Assembly: GCA_035307765.1 (NCBI GenBank)
Contig: DATGHU010000012.1
Location: 1 to 64,000 of the forward strand
Reading direction: 5' to 3'
DNA length: 64,000 nucleotides
From: a bacterium
GTDB lineage: Bacteria; Sysuimicrobiota; Sysuimicrobiia; Sysuimicrobiales; Segetimicrobiaceae
The notes under the pieces were generated by a model. That model was given only the letters and a program-made list of their open reading frames with translations. It was not told the origin of the DNA and made no database searches. The position numbers and the translations under genes were made by a program. Below, piece after piece: positions 16,240 through 24,290 of the stretch. The number at the start of each line of letters is the position of its first letter. The first letter of the stretch is position 1.

Positions 16240-17393
16240 AATCCCCGAACGACACTGCGCTCCTCGCCACAACCGTGGGCCTGGTGGAATTCGTCCACGG
16301 CGCGCTGCTGTTCGTCCTCCTGCCGACCCTTGTGGCGCAGCGGCTGGGCTGGCCGATGGGCACGACGGGCGCGGCGGTCTCCGCCTACTTCTTCACCGAA
16401 GTGGCCGCGAAGCTTCTTTCCGGATGGCTGGTGGACCGCGTGGGCCCGCGGCAGATGCTGCTGTGGGGGTTTTGGATCTACGCGGCCGCGTTCACCGGGC
16501 TGGTGGTGTCCACGGCCACCTGGCAGGTGTTCCTCGCCCTGGCGGCGATGGGCGCGGGCGCCTCTCCACTCTGGCCCGCCGCGCTGACCCGGCTGACGCG
16601 GAGCGCGGGGGCCGAAGTCGGCGGCGCGCTCGGCCATGTGTTCTCGATGTGGTTCTTCGGCGCCGGACTCGGCATCGGTGTCGCCACCCTCCTCAGCCGG
16701 ACCAACCATCCCGTGTCGCTGATCGTGTTCGTGTTCCCGCTGCTCGCCGCCGGGGTCCTCGGGCTCTTGGTCCGCGGCGACCCGGCGGGGACCGGGGCCG
16801 GCACCGGCCCGTCCGTCGGCCACCTGCTGCGCATGGTGGGCCGGTCGCTCGTGCAGCTGGCGACGAGCCTCATCCCACAGATCCTCGCGGCCGGGGTGCT
16901 CATCCCGATCGTCGTCCCCTACCTGGAAGTCGTCCGCGGTCTCAACGAACGGGAGCTGCTCGTACTGATGGTGCTCGGGATGGGCGCCGGCCTCCTCCTG
17001 CTCGCCCCCGCGGGGCGGATGGGAGACCGGCTGGGCCGGCGCAGGACCTACGGGCTCGGCCTGGGTGCCGTCGCGCTGCTGCTGATCGCGGTGCCGTTCT
17101 GCCACTCGCTGTGGCTGCTCGCGCTGGACTTCATCGGGATGGGAGTCGGGTACGCGTTCGTCCTGCCGGCGTGGAACAGCATCCTCCTCCGGCTCCTCCC
17201 CGAGGACGTCCGAGGCGCCGGCCTTGGGATCTTGATGACCGTCGAAGGCATGGGCGGGGTGATCGGCCCGCTGGTCGGCGGGCTCCTCTGGCAGTGGGCG
17301 AACCCCGCCTCGCCGTTCTACCTCAGCGGCGGCCTGCTGCTCCTCGCCTCGGGCGCCGCCACCCAATGGCGCACGGAGGCCGTGGAAGGCTAG
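16236..17393 (+). CDS. MFS transporter
   Basis: A 385-residue major facilitator with about 11-12 hydrophobic helices in two halves. RMGDRLGRRRTYGLG (about 253-267) is a classic MFS loop motif, and VGPRQMLLWGF is its first-half counterpart. TTG start at 16236 overlaps the preceding stop, so it is co-translated with the glycosyltransferase. Substrate unknown; the context suggests export of a lipid, sugar or drug-like compound. Its stop overlaps the possible GTG of the deacetylase gene. Confidence 0.85.
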   Translation: MKSPNDTALLATTVGLVEFVHGALLFVLLPTLVAQRLGWPMGTTGAAVSAYFFTEVAAKLLSGWLVDRVGPRQMLLWGFWIYAAAFTGLVVSTATWQVFLALAAMGAGASPLWPAALTRLTRSAGAEVGGALGHVFSMWFFGAGLGIGVATLLSRTNHPVSLIVFVFPLLAAGVLGLLVRGDPAGTGAGTGPSVGHLLRMVGRSLVQLATSLIPQILAAGVLIPIVVPYLEVVRGLNERELLVLMVLGMGAGLLLLAPAGRMGDRLGRRRTYGLGLGAVALLLIAVPFCHSLWLLALDFIGMGVGYAFVLPAWNSILLRLLPEDVRGAGLGILMTVEGMGGVIGPLVGGLLWQWANPASPFYLSGGLLLLASGAATQWRTEAVEG

Positions 17394-17401
17394 TGGGACG
17401 G

Positions 17402-18142
17402 ATGCCGACCGGCCTGCGTACCGGCCTCACCGCCGTGGCGGGCGCGCTGGGAGGCGCCGCGGCCTACACGCTCGGCACCCAGATGGTGGCGGGGGCGATC
17501 CGGGTCGGCGTGATCAAGCGCGGTCCGGCCCGTCCGATGGTGGCGCTGACGTTTGACGACGGCCCGGACCCGGAGCACACCCCGCGGCTCCTGGAGGCGC
17601 TGGCCCGGGCCGGGATCCGGGCGGCGTTCTTCATGGTGGGCCGCCAGGCCGAAGCCCTTCCCGGGGTGGCGCGGGCGGTGGCGGATGCGGGACACGACCT
17701 CGGCAACCACACCTACGGACACCGGCACCTTTGGACCCTCCCGCCGCGGGCGGCGGCGGAGGAGGTCGAGCGCGGAGCGGCGGCGATCGCCGAGGTGACC
17801 GGGATTTTTCCCCGGTACTTCCGGCCGCCCTGGGGAATGTTTAACTGGGCCGCCTACATCCGCGCGGGCCAGCTCGGCGAGATGCGCATCCTCTGGTCGG
17901 TCCGTCCCGAGGGGTGGCTGAGCCCGGTGAACGCGGGCGAGATGGCCGCGCGGGTGATCCGCTGGGCGCACCCCGGCGCCATCATCGACCTGCACGACCG
18001 CGGCGGCCACCCGACGACGCCGCGGGCCACCTGGACCGCGCTCCCGGGGATGATCGCCGGGCTGCGCGCCCGCGGCTACGCCGTCGTGCCGCTGAGCAGC
18101 CTCCTCCGCCCGGCGGCGGAAGACAACGCCCGGTGCGGCTGA
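17402..18142 (+). CDS. Polysaccharide deacetylase (NodB-homology) family protein
   Basis: A 246-residue protein with an N-terminal hydrophobic anchor (about 8-30). The NodB domain has motif 1 ALTFDDGPDPEHTP (catalytic Asp and metal Asp), motif 2 DLGNHTYGHRHLW (H..xH metal site), motif 3 YFRPPWG and a late IIDLHDRGGH. All catalytic elements are present. It may N-deacetylate an envelope glycan or glycolipid. ATG at 17402 is chosen; GTG at 17393, overlapping the MFS stop, is an alternative. Last gene of the lipid kinase operon; convergent with the next gene. Confidence 0.87.
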   Translation: MPTGLRTGLTAVAGALGGAAAYTLGTQMVAGAIRVGVIKRGPARPMVALTFDDGPDPEHTPRLLEALARAGIRAAFFMVGRQAEALPGVARAVADAGHDLGNHTYGHRHLWTLPPRAAAEEVERGAAAIAEVTGIFPRYFRPPWGMFNWAAYIRAGQLGEMRILWSVRPEGWLSPVNAGEMAARVIRWAHPGAIIDLHDRGGHPTTPRATWTALPGMIAGLRARGYAVVPLSSLLRPAAEDNARCG

Positions 18143-18634
18143 TCAGCGGGGCGGGTACTCGGCCTCCGGCGGGACCCTTTCCCTCGGAATCTCGATGAGC
18201 TCGAGGATCACCCCGAAGAGGGCCTCGGTGTCGAGGTAGGCGAAGCCGCCGTCCCCGAGCCGGCCGTATCCCCGCCCGCTCTGCAGCACGGCGAATCCCC
18301 GCCGCTGCGCGTCGGCGACGGCCTCATCGAGAGCCGGAACGAATACGCCGAGGTGGTGGAGTCCCTCCCCCTTGCGGTCCAGGTGATCGGCGTAGATGTT
18401 CGGCGGCGACAGCGGCTGAATCAGTTCGATCGTCTGCGCGCCCGCCTGCGCCAGCGCGAGCCGCATCCGATAGTCCTGGCGCCGCCCGTGATAGGTCATC
18501 TCGCGCACCAGCGGCGGGCCGTAAGTATACACCTTCCAGGGGCCGACCCCGAGCGTCTCCCAGTACCGCCGCATCACGGCGTCGAGGTCGCGAACGACGA
18601 GCGCGATCTGATCGACCCGCGACAGTGGAAACAT
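18143..18634 (-). CDS. VOC-fold (glyoxalase/dioxygenase superfamily) protein
   Basis: A 163-residue protein with two VOC modules: VDQIALVVRDLDAVMRRYWETLGVGPW at the start and EGLHHLGVFVPALDEAVADAQRRGF in the middle, ending FGVILELIEIP. The pattern is like methylmalonyl-CoA epimerase or lactoylglutathione lyase, with candidate metal ligands His (GLHHLG) and the Glu residues of IELIQP and LELIE. Specific reaction unknown. ATG at 18634 with GGGGGAC upstream. Convergent with the deacetylase gene. Confidence 0.82.
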   Translation of the reverse strand: MFPLSRVDQIALVVRDLDAVMRRYWETLGVGPWKVYTYGPPLVREMTYHGRRQDYRMRLALAQAGAQTIELIQPLSPPNIYADHLDRKGEGLHHLGVFVPALDEAVADAQRRGFAVLQSGRGYGRLGDGGFAYLDTEALFGVILELIEIPRERVPPEAEYPPR

Positions 18635-18756
18635 GCGGTCCCCCCGCGTCATGACGTGCTCTGGCGATGTGCCGACTGAAGCGTACTCCAGCGGCGGCGG
18701 AAAGGGAACCGGGAGAAACGGTGGGGAGGAACGCGCGGGCAGGCGGCCCCGGCGTC

Positions 18757-20346
18757 TCAGACCCTTCGTCCCACCTTCGCCGTGCCCCGCAGCTGCGGGG
18801 GGCGGAGGCGATTGATGTCGTACCGGTGCTTCTTCATCTCGTAGAGCCGCCGGTCGGCGGTCCGCAAGAGCTGCTCGGGGGTGGCCCCGTCCTCGGGCCA
18901 GGCGGCGATGCCCCACGAGAGTGTGAGCTGAAGCTCGCCGCCGCCCGCGGCGGAGATCGACGTCTTCATGGTGCCCATCCGGGTGAGGATCCGCGCCACG
19001 TCGGGAGCGGCGGTCTCGGGAAACAGCAGCACAAACTCGTCCCCGCCGAAACGGGCCACCAGGTCGGACCCGCGCATGCCGGCGACGAGCACCTGCGCCA
19101 CCCGCACCAGCGCCGCGTCCCCGACGATGTGCCCGTGGCCGTCGTTGATGGCCTTGAACCCGTTGAGGTCCACGAGCGCGACGCTGAGCGACCGCCCCAG
19201 ACGGTGGCCGCGCGCCATCTCGGCCGTGATGCGGTCGAAAAAGCTCCGCCGGTTGGCGAGGCCCGTCAGCGAATCGGTGGCCGCCAGCTCCCGGACCTTC
19301 TCGTGCAGCCGGGCCGCCTCCAGGGCGGACACCCCCTGAATGGCCAGCCGGTGCAGGCGGCGGCGGACCGGATCGGGGAGGGCGATGGGCGGCCGGGCCA
19401 CCCCGCAGATCCACATCCGCACGCGATCGCCGTGGACCAGGGGCACGCACGCCATGGCTTCATCCGGCTGGCCGTCCTGCGCCGGGCAGGACCGCAGGAT
19501 GACCTCGCCGCCCCCCGTGCCGGTAAACGCCTCCGGCAACGGAAGGTGGGCCGGGCTCAGCCCTCCGTTCTCCCAGTCGAACCCCTCCGCCGCGATCAGC
19601 GTGTGGGGCTTTCCCTCTTCGCGTCGATCCCCGCACAGGAACGCCGCCCCCTTGTGGAGCCCGGTGATCTCGAGGAAGGCCTGCAGGAGGATCCCGGCCA
19701 GACCCTCTACGCGAAGCTCGCCGGAGACCCTGGAGGCAAGGTCGCTCTCAAACTCCAGCTCGTGCACGCGCTCCTGGGCGGCCCGGTACTCCTGGACCAA
19801 GATCCCCAGCAGCAGGGCCAGGAAGAAGCCGCTGGCGATGAAGGCGCCGAGCCGGAATCCCGTCGTCTCCAGGGCCTCGGGGCCGGCGCCGCGCATCCAC
19901 AGGAGGATGATCATCGCGGCCATCGCCACGGAGGCCGCGAGCGCCTGCCGCAGGTTCATCCGGATGGCCGCCTCGAGAATCGTGAGGTAGTAGAGGTAGA
20001 GGAACGGGCTGGATACCCCGCGTGAGATGTACACGACGAGCGTCACGACGAGCAGGTCGAGGGCAATGACCAGATCGGTCCGCCGGAGCAGGGAGAGCCA
20101 GCGCGAGCCGAGTGCCAGGACGATCACGTAGGCCCCCAGGACCACGATGATGATGTTGACGGCCGGCTGGGGGATGGCGATGATCCCGAACCACAGCGCC
20201 GGGATCAGCGTCAGCAGCAGCACGACCCGGGCGAGGCTGATCCACTCCTCGGTTCGGGCAACGCCGGGCCCGCCTGCCCACCAGGAACGGCGGCGCAGGC
20301 CCCTCGTCGGGCCCGGCGTTGTGTGTGCGATCGTTGCCTCTGCCAT
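18757..20346 (-). CDS. Membrane diguanylate cyclase with GAF-like sensor (GGDEF)
   Basis: A 529-residue signalling protein. Residues about 35-195 contain five or six membrane helices (VVLLLTLIPALWFGIIAI, NIIIVVLGAYVIVLAL and others). A soluble GAF-like region (about 205-360) follows, then a GGDEF domain with ATDSLTGLANRRSFF, DLNGFKAINDGHGHIVGD and the intact catalytic RFGGDEFVLLF (about 430). It makes cyclic di-GMP. No RxxD product-inhibition site is obvious upstream of the GGDEF. ATG at 20346 with AGGAGCGA upstream, directly beside a strong stem-loop in the leader. Confidence 0.92.
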   Translation of the reverse strand: MAEATIAHTTPGPTRGLRRRSWWAGGPGVARTEEWISLARVVLLLTLIPALWFGIIAIPQPAVNIIIVVLGAYVIVLALGSRWLSLLRRTDLVIALDLLVVTLVVYISRGVSSPFLYLYYLTILEAAIRMNLRQALAASVAMAAMIILLWMRGAGPEALETTGFRLGAFIASGFFLALLLGILVQEYRAAQERVHELEFESDLASRVSGELRVEGLAGILLQAFLEITGLHKGAAFLCGDRREEGKPHTLIAAEGFDWENGGLSPAHLPLPEAFTGTGGGEVILRSCPAQDGQPDEAMACVPLVHGDRVRMWICGVARPPIALPDPVRRRLHRLAIQGVSALEAARLHEKVRELAATDSLTGLANRRSFFDRITAEMARGHRLGRSLSVALVDLNGFKAINDGHGHIVGDAALVRVAQVLVAGMRGSDLVARFGGDEFVLLFPETAAPDVARILTRMGTMKTSISAAGGGELQLTLSWGIAAWPEDGATPEQLLRTADRRLYEMKKHRYDINRLRPPQLRGTAKVGRRV

Positions 20347-20357
20347 GAAGTCGCTCC

Positions 20358-20412
20358 TGGGACGACGCGTCCGGAGGCGCTCCGCGCTTCCTCGAGACCA
20401 CACGTCGTCCCA
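20358..20412 (-). promoter_or_regulatory. Stem-loop in the leader of the GGDEF gene
   Basis: TGGGACGACG (20358-20367) and CGTCGTCCCA (20403-20412) are perfect ten-base inverted arms. The 35-base loop holds a second GC-rich pairing (GGAGGCGC with GCGCTTCC, one mismatch). The stem ends at the ribosome site of the cyclase gene (20351-20358), so folding could limit translation initiation. From 20413 to 20684 I see no gene. Confidence 0.45.
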
Positions 20413-20684
20413 CTCTAGGTGAATGCCCCTGTCCGCAGCGGATCGGTCTCGTCCATTCTGACGGCTTCCACGTATCGTTCGAGTTGCCGACCCGGAGGCC
20501 CGAGACAGGCTGGGCGGAAGATCGACGGAGGTTCCCCCGAACGCGGAGCGGCCCCCCAGGCGGCGAGTGGTCCGCTGAGGGCGCGACGCCTTTTCGCGGG
20601 TTTTCGTGTGGGGCACGGCACGCCGGGGGGACCGGATGGCCTAGGGGCAGCACCTCTTCGATCGGGCGGGCGACGTTGTGTGTC

Positions 20685-21077
20685 TTACGATTTCTCCAGC
20701 ATCGCCTTCATCGGCCGCCAGTAGTGGGTGATCCAGCCCGACTTCTTGTCCCGGTAGTCTCGATCCGGCACTCCCACCTGAACGAAGGTGAGGCGGGTCC
20801 CGCCCCGCACCGGCCTGAGGTCGAACGTGACCGTGGAGTAGTGGAACTTCGGCCAATTGTTGGACCGCCAGAATTGCACGATTCGCCGGCCCGGCACGAG
20901 CTCGAGGTTGACCCCGCTGAGGTAGGAGCCGTAGGCGGTAAAGCTCCCGCCCGGCTTGCGGCTGATGCGGGCCGGCGCCCCGGTAAACTTCGCGTGCCGG
21001 CGCGAGTCCACCAGCGCCTCGTAGACGGCGCGCGGGCTGGCCTTGAACGTCACGGACTGTCGGATGGTCTTGGGCAT
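20685..21077 (-). CDS. SRPBCC / AHSA1-like START-fold protein
   Basis: A 130-residue protein that begins IRQSVTFKASPRAVYEALVDSRRHAKFTG and contains GGSFTAYGSYLSGVNLELVPGRRIVQFWR, the strand pattern of the AHSA1/SRPBCC ligand-binding family, ending with a C-terminal helix (WITHYWRPMKAMLEK). Members usually form an operon behind an ArsR-family repressor; here only the repressor's promoter, operator and first codons remain upstream. GGGGAGGGAGC lies just before the ATG. Ligand unknown. Confidence 0.85.
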   Translation of the reverse strand: MPKTIRQSVTFKASPRAVYEALVDSRRHAKFTGAPARISRKPGGSFTAYGSYLSGVNLELVPGRRIVQFWRSNNWPKFHYSTVTFDLRPVRGGTRLTFVQVGVPDRDYRDKKSGWITHYWRPMKAMLEKS

Positions 21078-21149
21078 TGCTCCCTCCCCTGCGTTAGGCT
21101 GTCCGGCGCGGACCGGTCGGTTCCCTTTAAGAATCCTTCAAGCGAAACA

Positions 21150-21227
21150 TCAATGATCCCCACTTCGAGTTGCAGGAGGCGAGGAGCGGCGCGCGCGCGC
21201 ACCACCTCGCAGTCGGTATTCAACCAT
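21150..21227 (-). pseudogene. Remnant start of a deleted ArsR-family regulator gene
   Basis: Within a perfect palindromic operator, ATG at 21227 opens MVEYRLRGG..., which stops after 25 codons. ArsR regulators paired with SRPBCC genes commonly begin with MVEY because the operator overlaps the start codon. Nothing after the fourth codon resembles an HTH, and only 149 bases separate the start from the SRPBCC gene. I infer an internal deletion of the repressor gene that preserved the control region. Confidence 0.45.
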
Positions 21228-21264
21228 ATGGTTGAATTATAAGAATGCCGGGGCGGGATGTCAA
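21218..21264 (-). promoter_or_regulatory. Consensus promoter with 20-bp palindromic ArsR-type operator
   Basis: On the - strand TTGACA (21264-21259), a 17-base spacer and TATAAT (21241-21236) form a perfect sigma-70 promoter. The palindrome ATTCAACCATATGGTTGAAT (21218-21237) overlaps the last two bases of the -10 box and covers the expected start site. Transcription would begin within a few bases of the ATG at 21227, so the original ArsR message was probably leaderless. It now drives only the SRPBCC gene. Confidence 0.75.
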
Positions 21265-21483
21265 GCGACGTGCGGGAGGCACCGCAGGTCAGGAAGCGGG
21301 CGGCAGCAGCAGCACCAACGGGATGAGCGCGAGGCGGAGGACCGCGCGCACCAAGTTCGTGACCGCAAAAGCCTCGATGAACGGGGCCGGGGTCCGTTCG
21401 CCCAACGCGGTGACGTGGCCGCCCGCATGGGCAAAGAAGAGCAGCCCAAGCGGGAGGAGGGCATGCCGATTATTGCGCGGCGG

Positions 21484-22371
21484 TTACGAGTTCTTGCGGG
21501 ACCGCCGGTACCGCATCGGGGACACGCCGGCGTGCGCGCCGAACGTGGTGATGAAGTGGCTCAGGTTCCGGAATCCCACCTCGTAGCAGATCTCCGTCAC
21601 CGGGAGCGTCGAAGTCTCGAGGAGCCGCATCGCCTCCGCGATCCGCAGGCGGGTCAGATACCGGTAGGGAGAGACCCCGACGTGGGCCTTGAACATCCGG
21701 CTGAAGTAGTAGGGGCTCAATCCCGCCGCGCGGGCGAGCGAGGCGAGATCGATCTCGCCCGCAAGGTGCGCGGCGGCGTACGCTCGGGCCGCCTCGATAC
21801 CGTCCCGATGGCGCCGGGTCGAGGGCAGCGCGTGCCGCGGCTCCGCCGGCGCTTCTTCCCGGCCGGAGGCCCTCAGCAGCTCCACGAGCACCGCCGCCGC
21901 TAGCAGATCGATCTTCAGGAGATAGCTCGGGCGCTTGCGCTGCGCTTCGGAGAAGAGCGCCTGCCGGAGACCGGCGAGTGCGGGGGTCTGCGGCACCACG
22001 GTGCGCGGGAACAGCGGACGTTCCTTTGTTCCCCACCGCGGTGCGGCGCCGTAGCGGGAAAACAGATCCTCGAGCGCGGCCGTGTTCAGGCGCAGGACAA
22101 GATGCCGGTCGGTCGGGATCGCTTCCAGGTGGCGGCAGCGATAGTGCTGCCCCGCGCACCCCAGCACGACGGCATCCGGGCCCACCGCCACGTCGGTATC
22201 CAGAGATCGATACTGCCACGCCCCCTCAAGCGTGAAGATCACCGTGGGCTCGTGGAAAATCTCGTCGTCCGGATCGCGGTGCGGACGGTTGTGGTGGCGA
22301 AAGGACAGCAGAGTCGCCAAGGATCCTCGGGCCAGCGTCTTCCGCGCCCCGACGTCGGCCTCGACCGTCAC
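21484..22371 (-). CDS. AraC-family transcriptional regulator
   Basis: A 295-residue regulator. The N-terminal half is a cupin-like sensor (TVIFTLEGAWQYRSLDTDVAVGPDAVVLG). The C-terminal AraC domain has helix-turn-helix one, LAGEIDLASLARAAGLSPYYFSRMFKAHVGVSPYRYL, and the second, TEICYEVGFRNLSHFITTFGAHAGVSPMRYR, the most conserved part of the family. It has its own consensus promoter. It is divergent from the D-2-hydroxyacid dehydrogenase gene, a possible target. Confidence 0.9.
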   Translation of the reverse strand: MTVEADVGARKTLARGSLATLLSFRHHNRPHRDPDDEIFHEPTVIFTLEGAWQYRSLDTDVAVGPDAVVLGCAGQHYRCRHLEAIPTDRHLVLRLNTAALEDLFSRYGAAPRWGTKERPLFPRTVVPQTPALAGLRQALFSEAQRKRPSYLLKIDLLAAAVLVELLRASGREEAPAEPRHALPSTRRHRDGIEAARAYAAAHLAGEIDLASLARAAGLSPYYFSRMFKAHVGVSPYRYLTRLRIAEAMRLLETSTLPVTEICYEVGFRNLSHFITTFGAHAGVSPMRYRRSRKNS

Positions 22372-22392
22372 AAGCCGTCCTCCATGGGGGGG

Positions 22393-22421
22393 ACTATAGC
22401 AGGGGAATTATAACTTGTCAA
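22393..22421 (-). promoter_or_regulatory. Sigma-70 promoter of the AraC gene
   Basis: On the - strand TTGACA (22421-22416), 17 bases, TATAGT (22398-22393). The start codon lies 22 bases beyond the -10 box. Inverted TATAAC/GTTATA elements (about 22409-22440) surround the -35 region and could be an operator shared with the divergent dehydrogenase gene. Confidence 0.7.
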
Positions 22422-22605
22422 ACATGATTTACAGGTTATACAGGTCGCCCGGCGAACGCGCGTCGAAAATCGGATCGCGCGGATCCGGGATCATTGGCCG
22501 AGAAGATCCCGATGCCCCCGTTCGGGCCCGCGAGAGAAGGTCCAAGACGGCCGCTGCGGGCCGCGCCGCGCTGCGCTGATGCCACATCTCATGGAGACGT
22601 CGTCC

Positions 22606-23616
22606 ATGCCACGGAAGCGCCCCACGGTCGTCCTGATCGAGGCGATGTATCACCGAGCCGGCGAAGATCTGCTGCGGGAGCAGGCCGACGTCCGGGTGCT
22701 GACCGGCGCGACCCCCGAGATGATCCGCGAGGCGCTCGGCACGGCGGCGGCCGCGTGGGTCCGCTATCCGACCCGCCTCCACGGAGAGGCCATCCGGAAC
22801 GGAGCGGCGCTCCTCGTGATCAGCACCTCGGGGCGCGGGACCGACGCCATCGACATCGCCGCGGCGACCGAGCGAGGCGTTGCCGTGGTCAACAACCCGG
22901 GGTTGGGGGCCGCCCCGGTGTCCGAACACGCGGTCGCGTTGATGCTGGACCTCGCGAAGCAGATCACCCGCTCCGATGCCCGGGCCAGGCAGCCCGACGC
23001 GTGGGCCGACCGGAATCGGTCGCCGCGAATCGAGCTGGAGGGACGCACGCTCGGGCTGATCGGCCTGGGCAGCATCGGCTCGGAGGTGGCCCGGAAGTGC
23101 ATCGCCGCGTTCCGGATGCAGGTGCTCGCGTACGACCCGTACGTCCCGGCCGCCAACGCGGAAGCGATGGGGGTCAGGTGGGTCGAGGAGCTGGCGGACG
23201 TCCTGCGCCAGTCCGACGTCGTTTCCGTGCACGCCGAGCTGAACGACGAGACCCGCGGCATGCTCGGCGAGCCCGAGCTGCGGTTGATGCGGCGGGAGGC
23301 GTTTCTCGTGAACACGGCCCGGGGGCCGATCGTCCAGCAAGGGGCGCTGATCCGGGCGCTTCGCGAGGGCTGGATCCAGGGAGCGGCGATCGACGTGTTC
23401 GACCCGGAGCCGCCGCCCTCGGGCAGCCCGCTGTTCGACCTGGACAATCTCATCCTCACCCCGCACGTGGCGGGGCTGACGGCCGAGGCGGTTCGCGCCC
23501 TCGCCGTCTCGGCCGCGACCCAGATCCTGCAGGTCCTCCGGGGAGAGCGGCCGCCGCACCTGCTCAATCCCGAGGTGTGGGAGCGGGTGGCCCGGCGGCT
23601 GGGCAGGGACGGCTGA
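22606..23616 (+). CDS. D-2-hydroxyacid dehydrogenase (NAD-dependent, SerA/GyaR type)
   Basis: About 336 residues. The NAD-binding Rossmann motif is GLIGLGSIGSEVARK. The catalytic set is Arg in VNTARGPIVQQGAL, Glu in DVFDPEPPPS and His in LTPHVAGLT; all are present. The first domain has STSGRGTDAIDIAAATERGVAVVNNPGLG. It interconverts a 2-hydroxyacid and a 2-oxoacid; substrate undetermined. ATG at 22606 follows GGAG by nine bases; ATGs at 22579 and 22591 are in frame but without ribosome sites. Divergent from the AraC gene. Confidence 0.88.
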   Translation: MPRKRPTVVLIEAMYHRAGEDLLREQADVRVLTGATPEMIREALGTAAAAWVRYPTRLHGEAIRNGAALLVISTSGRGTDAIDIAAATERGVAVVNNPGLGAAPVSEHAVALMLDLAKQITRSDARARQPDAWADRNRSPRIELEGRTLGLIGLGSIGSEVARKCIAAFRMQVLAYDPYVPAANAEAMGVRWVEELADVLRQSDVVSVHAELNDETRGMLGEPELRLMRREAFLVNTARGPIVQQGALIRALREGWIQGAAIDVFDPEPPPSGSPLFDLDNLILTPHVAGLTAEAVRALAVSAATQILQVLRGERPPHLLNPEVWERVARRLGRDG

Positions 23617-23738
23617 AGGGCGGATGATGGATCGCTCGGGGCAAGGGTGCCGCCCTTGAACCCGGCGGCGCGCATCACCCGCGCCGCGATCCGCTTCGAC
23701 GCGGGCCCCTCCGGCGCGGTCTGACGCCCGGGAGCGCC

Positions 23739-24290
23739 TCAGCCGTCGCCGCGCCCTGCCCTCCCCCCGCCGTACCGTTCCAGCAGCGTCGCGCGGGTCA
23801 TCCAGATCTGCCGGATCTCCCTGCGGTTGCCCTGCGCGAGGCGCCGCCGGCCGGCGGGGTGGTAGCGGGCGAGCAGGAAGCGCTCCCACGCCGCCAGCCA
23901 CCATCGGCCGAACGCGGAAATCGGCCAGTGTTCGAATCCCACCAGCCTGGCTTCGTCCCAGAACAGGCTGGGGCCGCCCACCATCTCGATCTCCCGGTAC
24001 TCGGGGCGCGCGCGGAGCTCGCCGGCCAGCACCGGAAGGGCGCGAAAGACTTCCCGGCGGTACCGCAGGGCCCCCTTTCCCCCCTCGTGCAGGGAGGCGG
24101 CGAGCCGGTTGTCGACGTGGACCTCCCCCACGAGCGCGCCGCGCCGGACGACCGTGCCGTCCTTGAAGATCAGCGTTCGTCCGCGGTACCGGATCAGTCC
24201 GAGGCGGATGATGTACCCGCCGCCTCCGATCGGCCGGATGTGATACCGCCGATCGAACCATTCCTCGAGCCGGTCGGACAGACGGGTCAC
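23739..24290 (-). CDS. YkoP-like protein
   Basis: A 183-residue protein matching the layout I recall for Bacillus YkoP: YIIRLGLIRYRGRTLIFKDGT, VGEVHVDNRL, the middle helical FRALPVLAGELRARPEYREI, then VGFEHWPISAFGRWW. Length is as expected. Function in the family is not established; it occurs near envelope carbohydrate genes. GTG start at 24290 overlaps the stop of the upstream permease (GTGA), so it is the last gene of a five-gene ABC operon. That company is unexpected. Confidence 0.65.
   Translation of the reverse strand: MTRLSDRLEEWFDRRYHIRPIGGGGYIIRLGLIRYRGRTLIFKDGTVVRRGALVGEVHVDNRLAASLHEGGKGALRYRREVFRALPVLAGELRARPEYREIEMVGGPSLFWDEARLVGFEHWPISAFGRWWLAAWERFLLARYHPAGRRRLAQGNRREIRQIWMTRATLLERYGGGRAGRGDG

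Noticed and set aside
21261-21483. Open frame after the AraC stop, in the same frame as AraC, encoding a hydrophobic protein
   Set aside because: No ATG, GTG or TTG with a ribosome site near its beginning; the hydrophobic look can arise from GC-rich codons. It may be an old coding fragment but I cannot support it.
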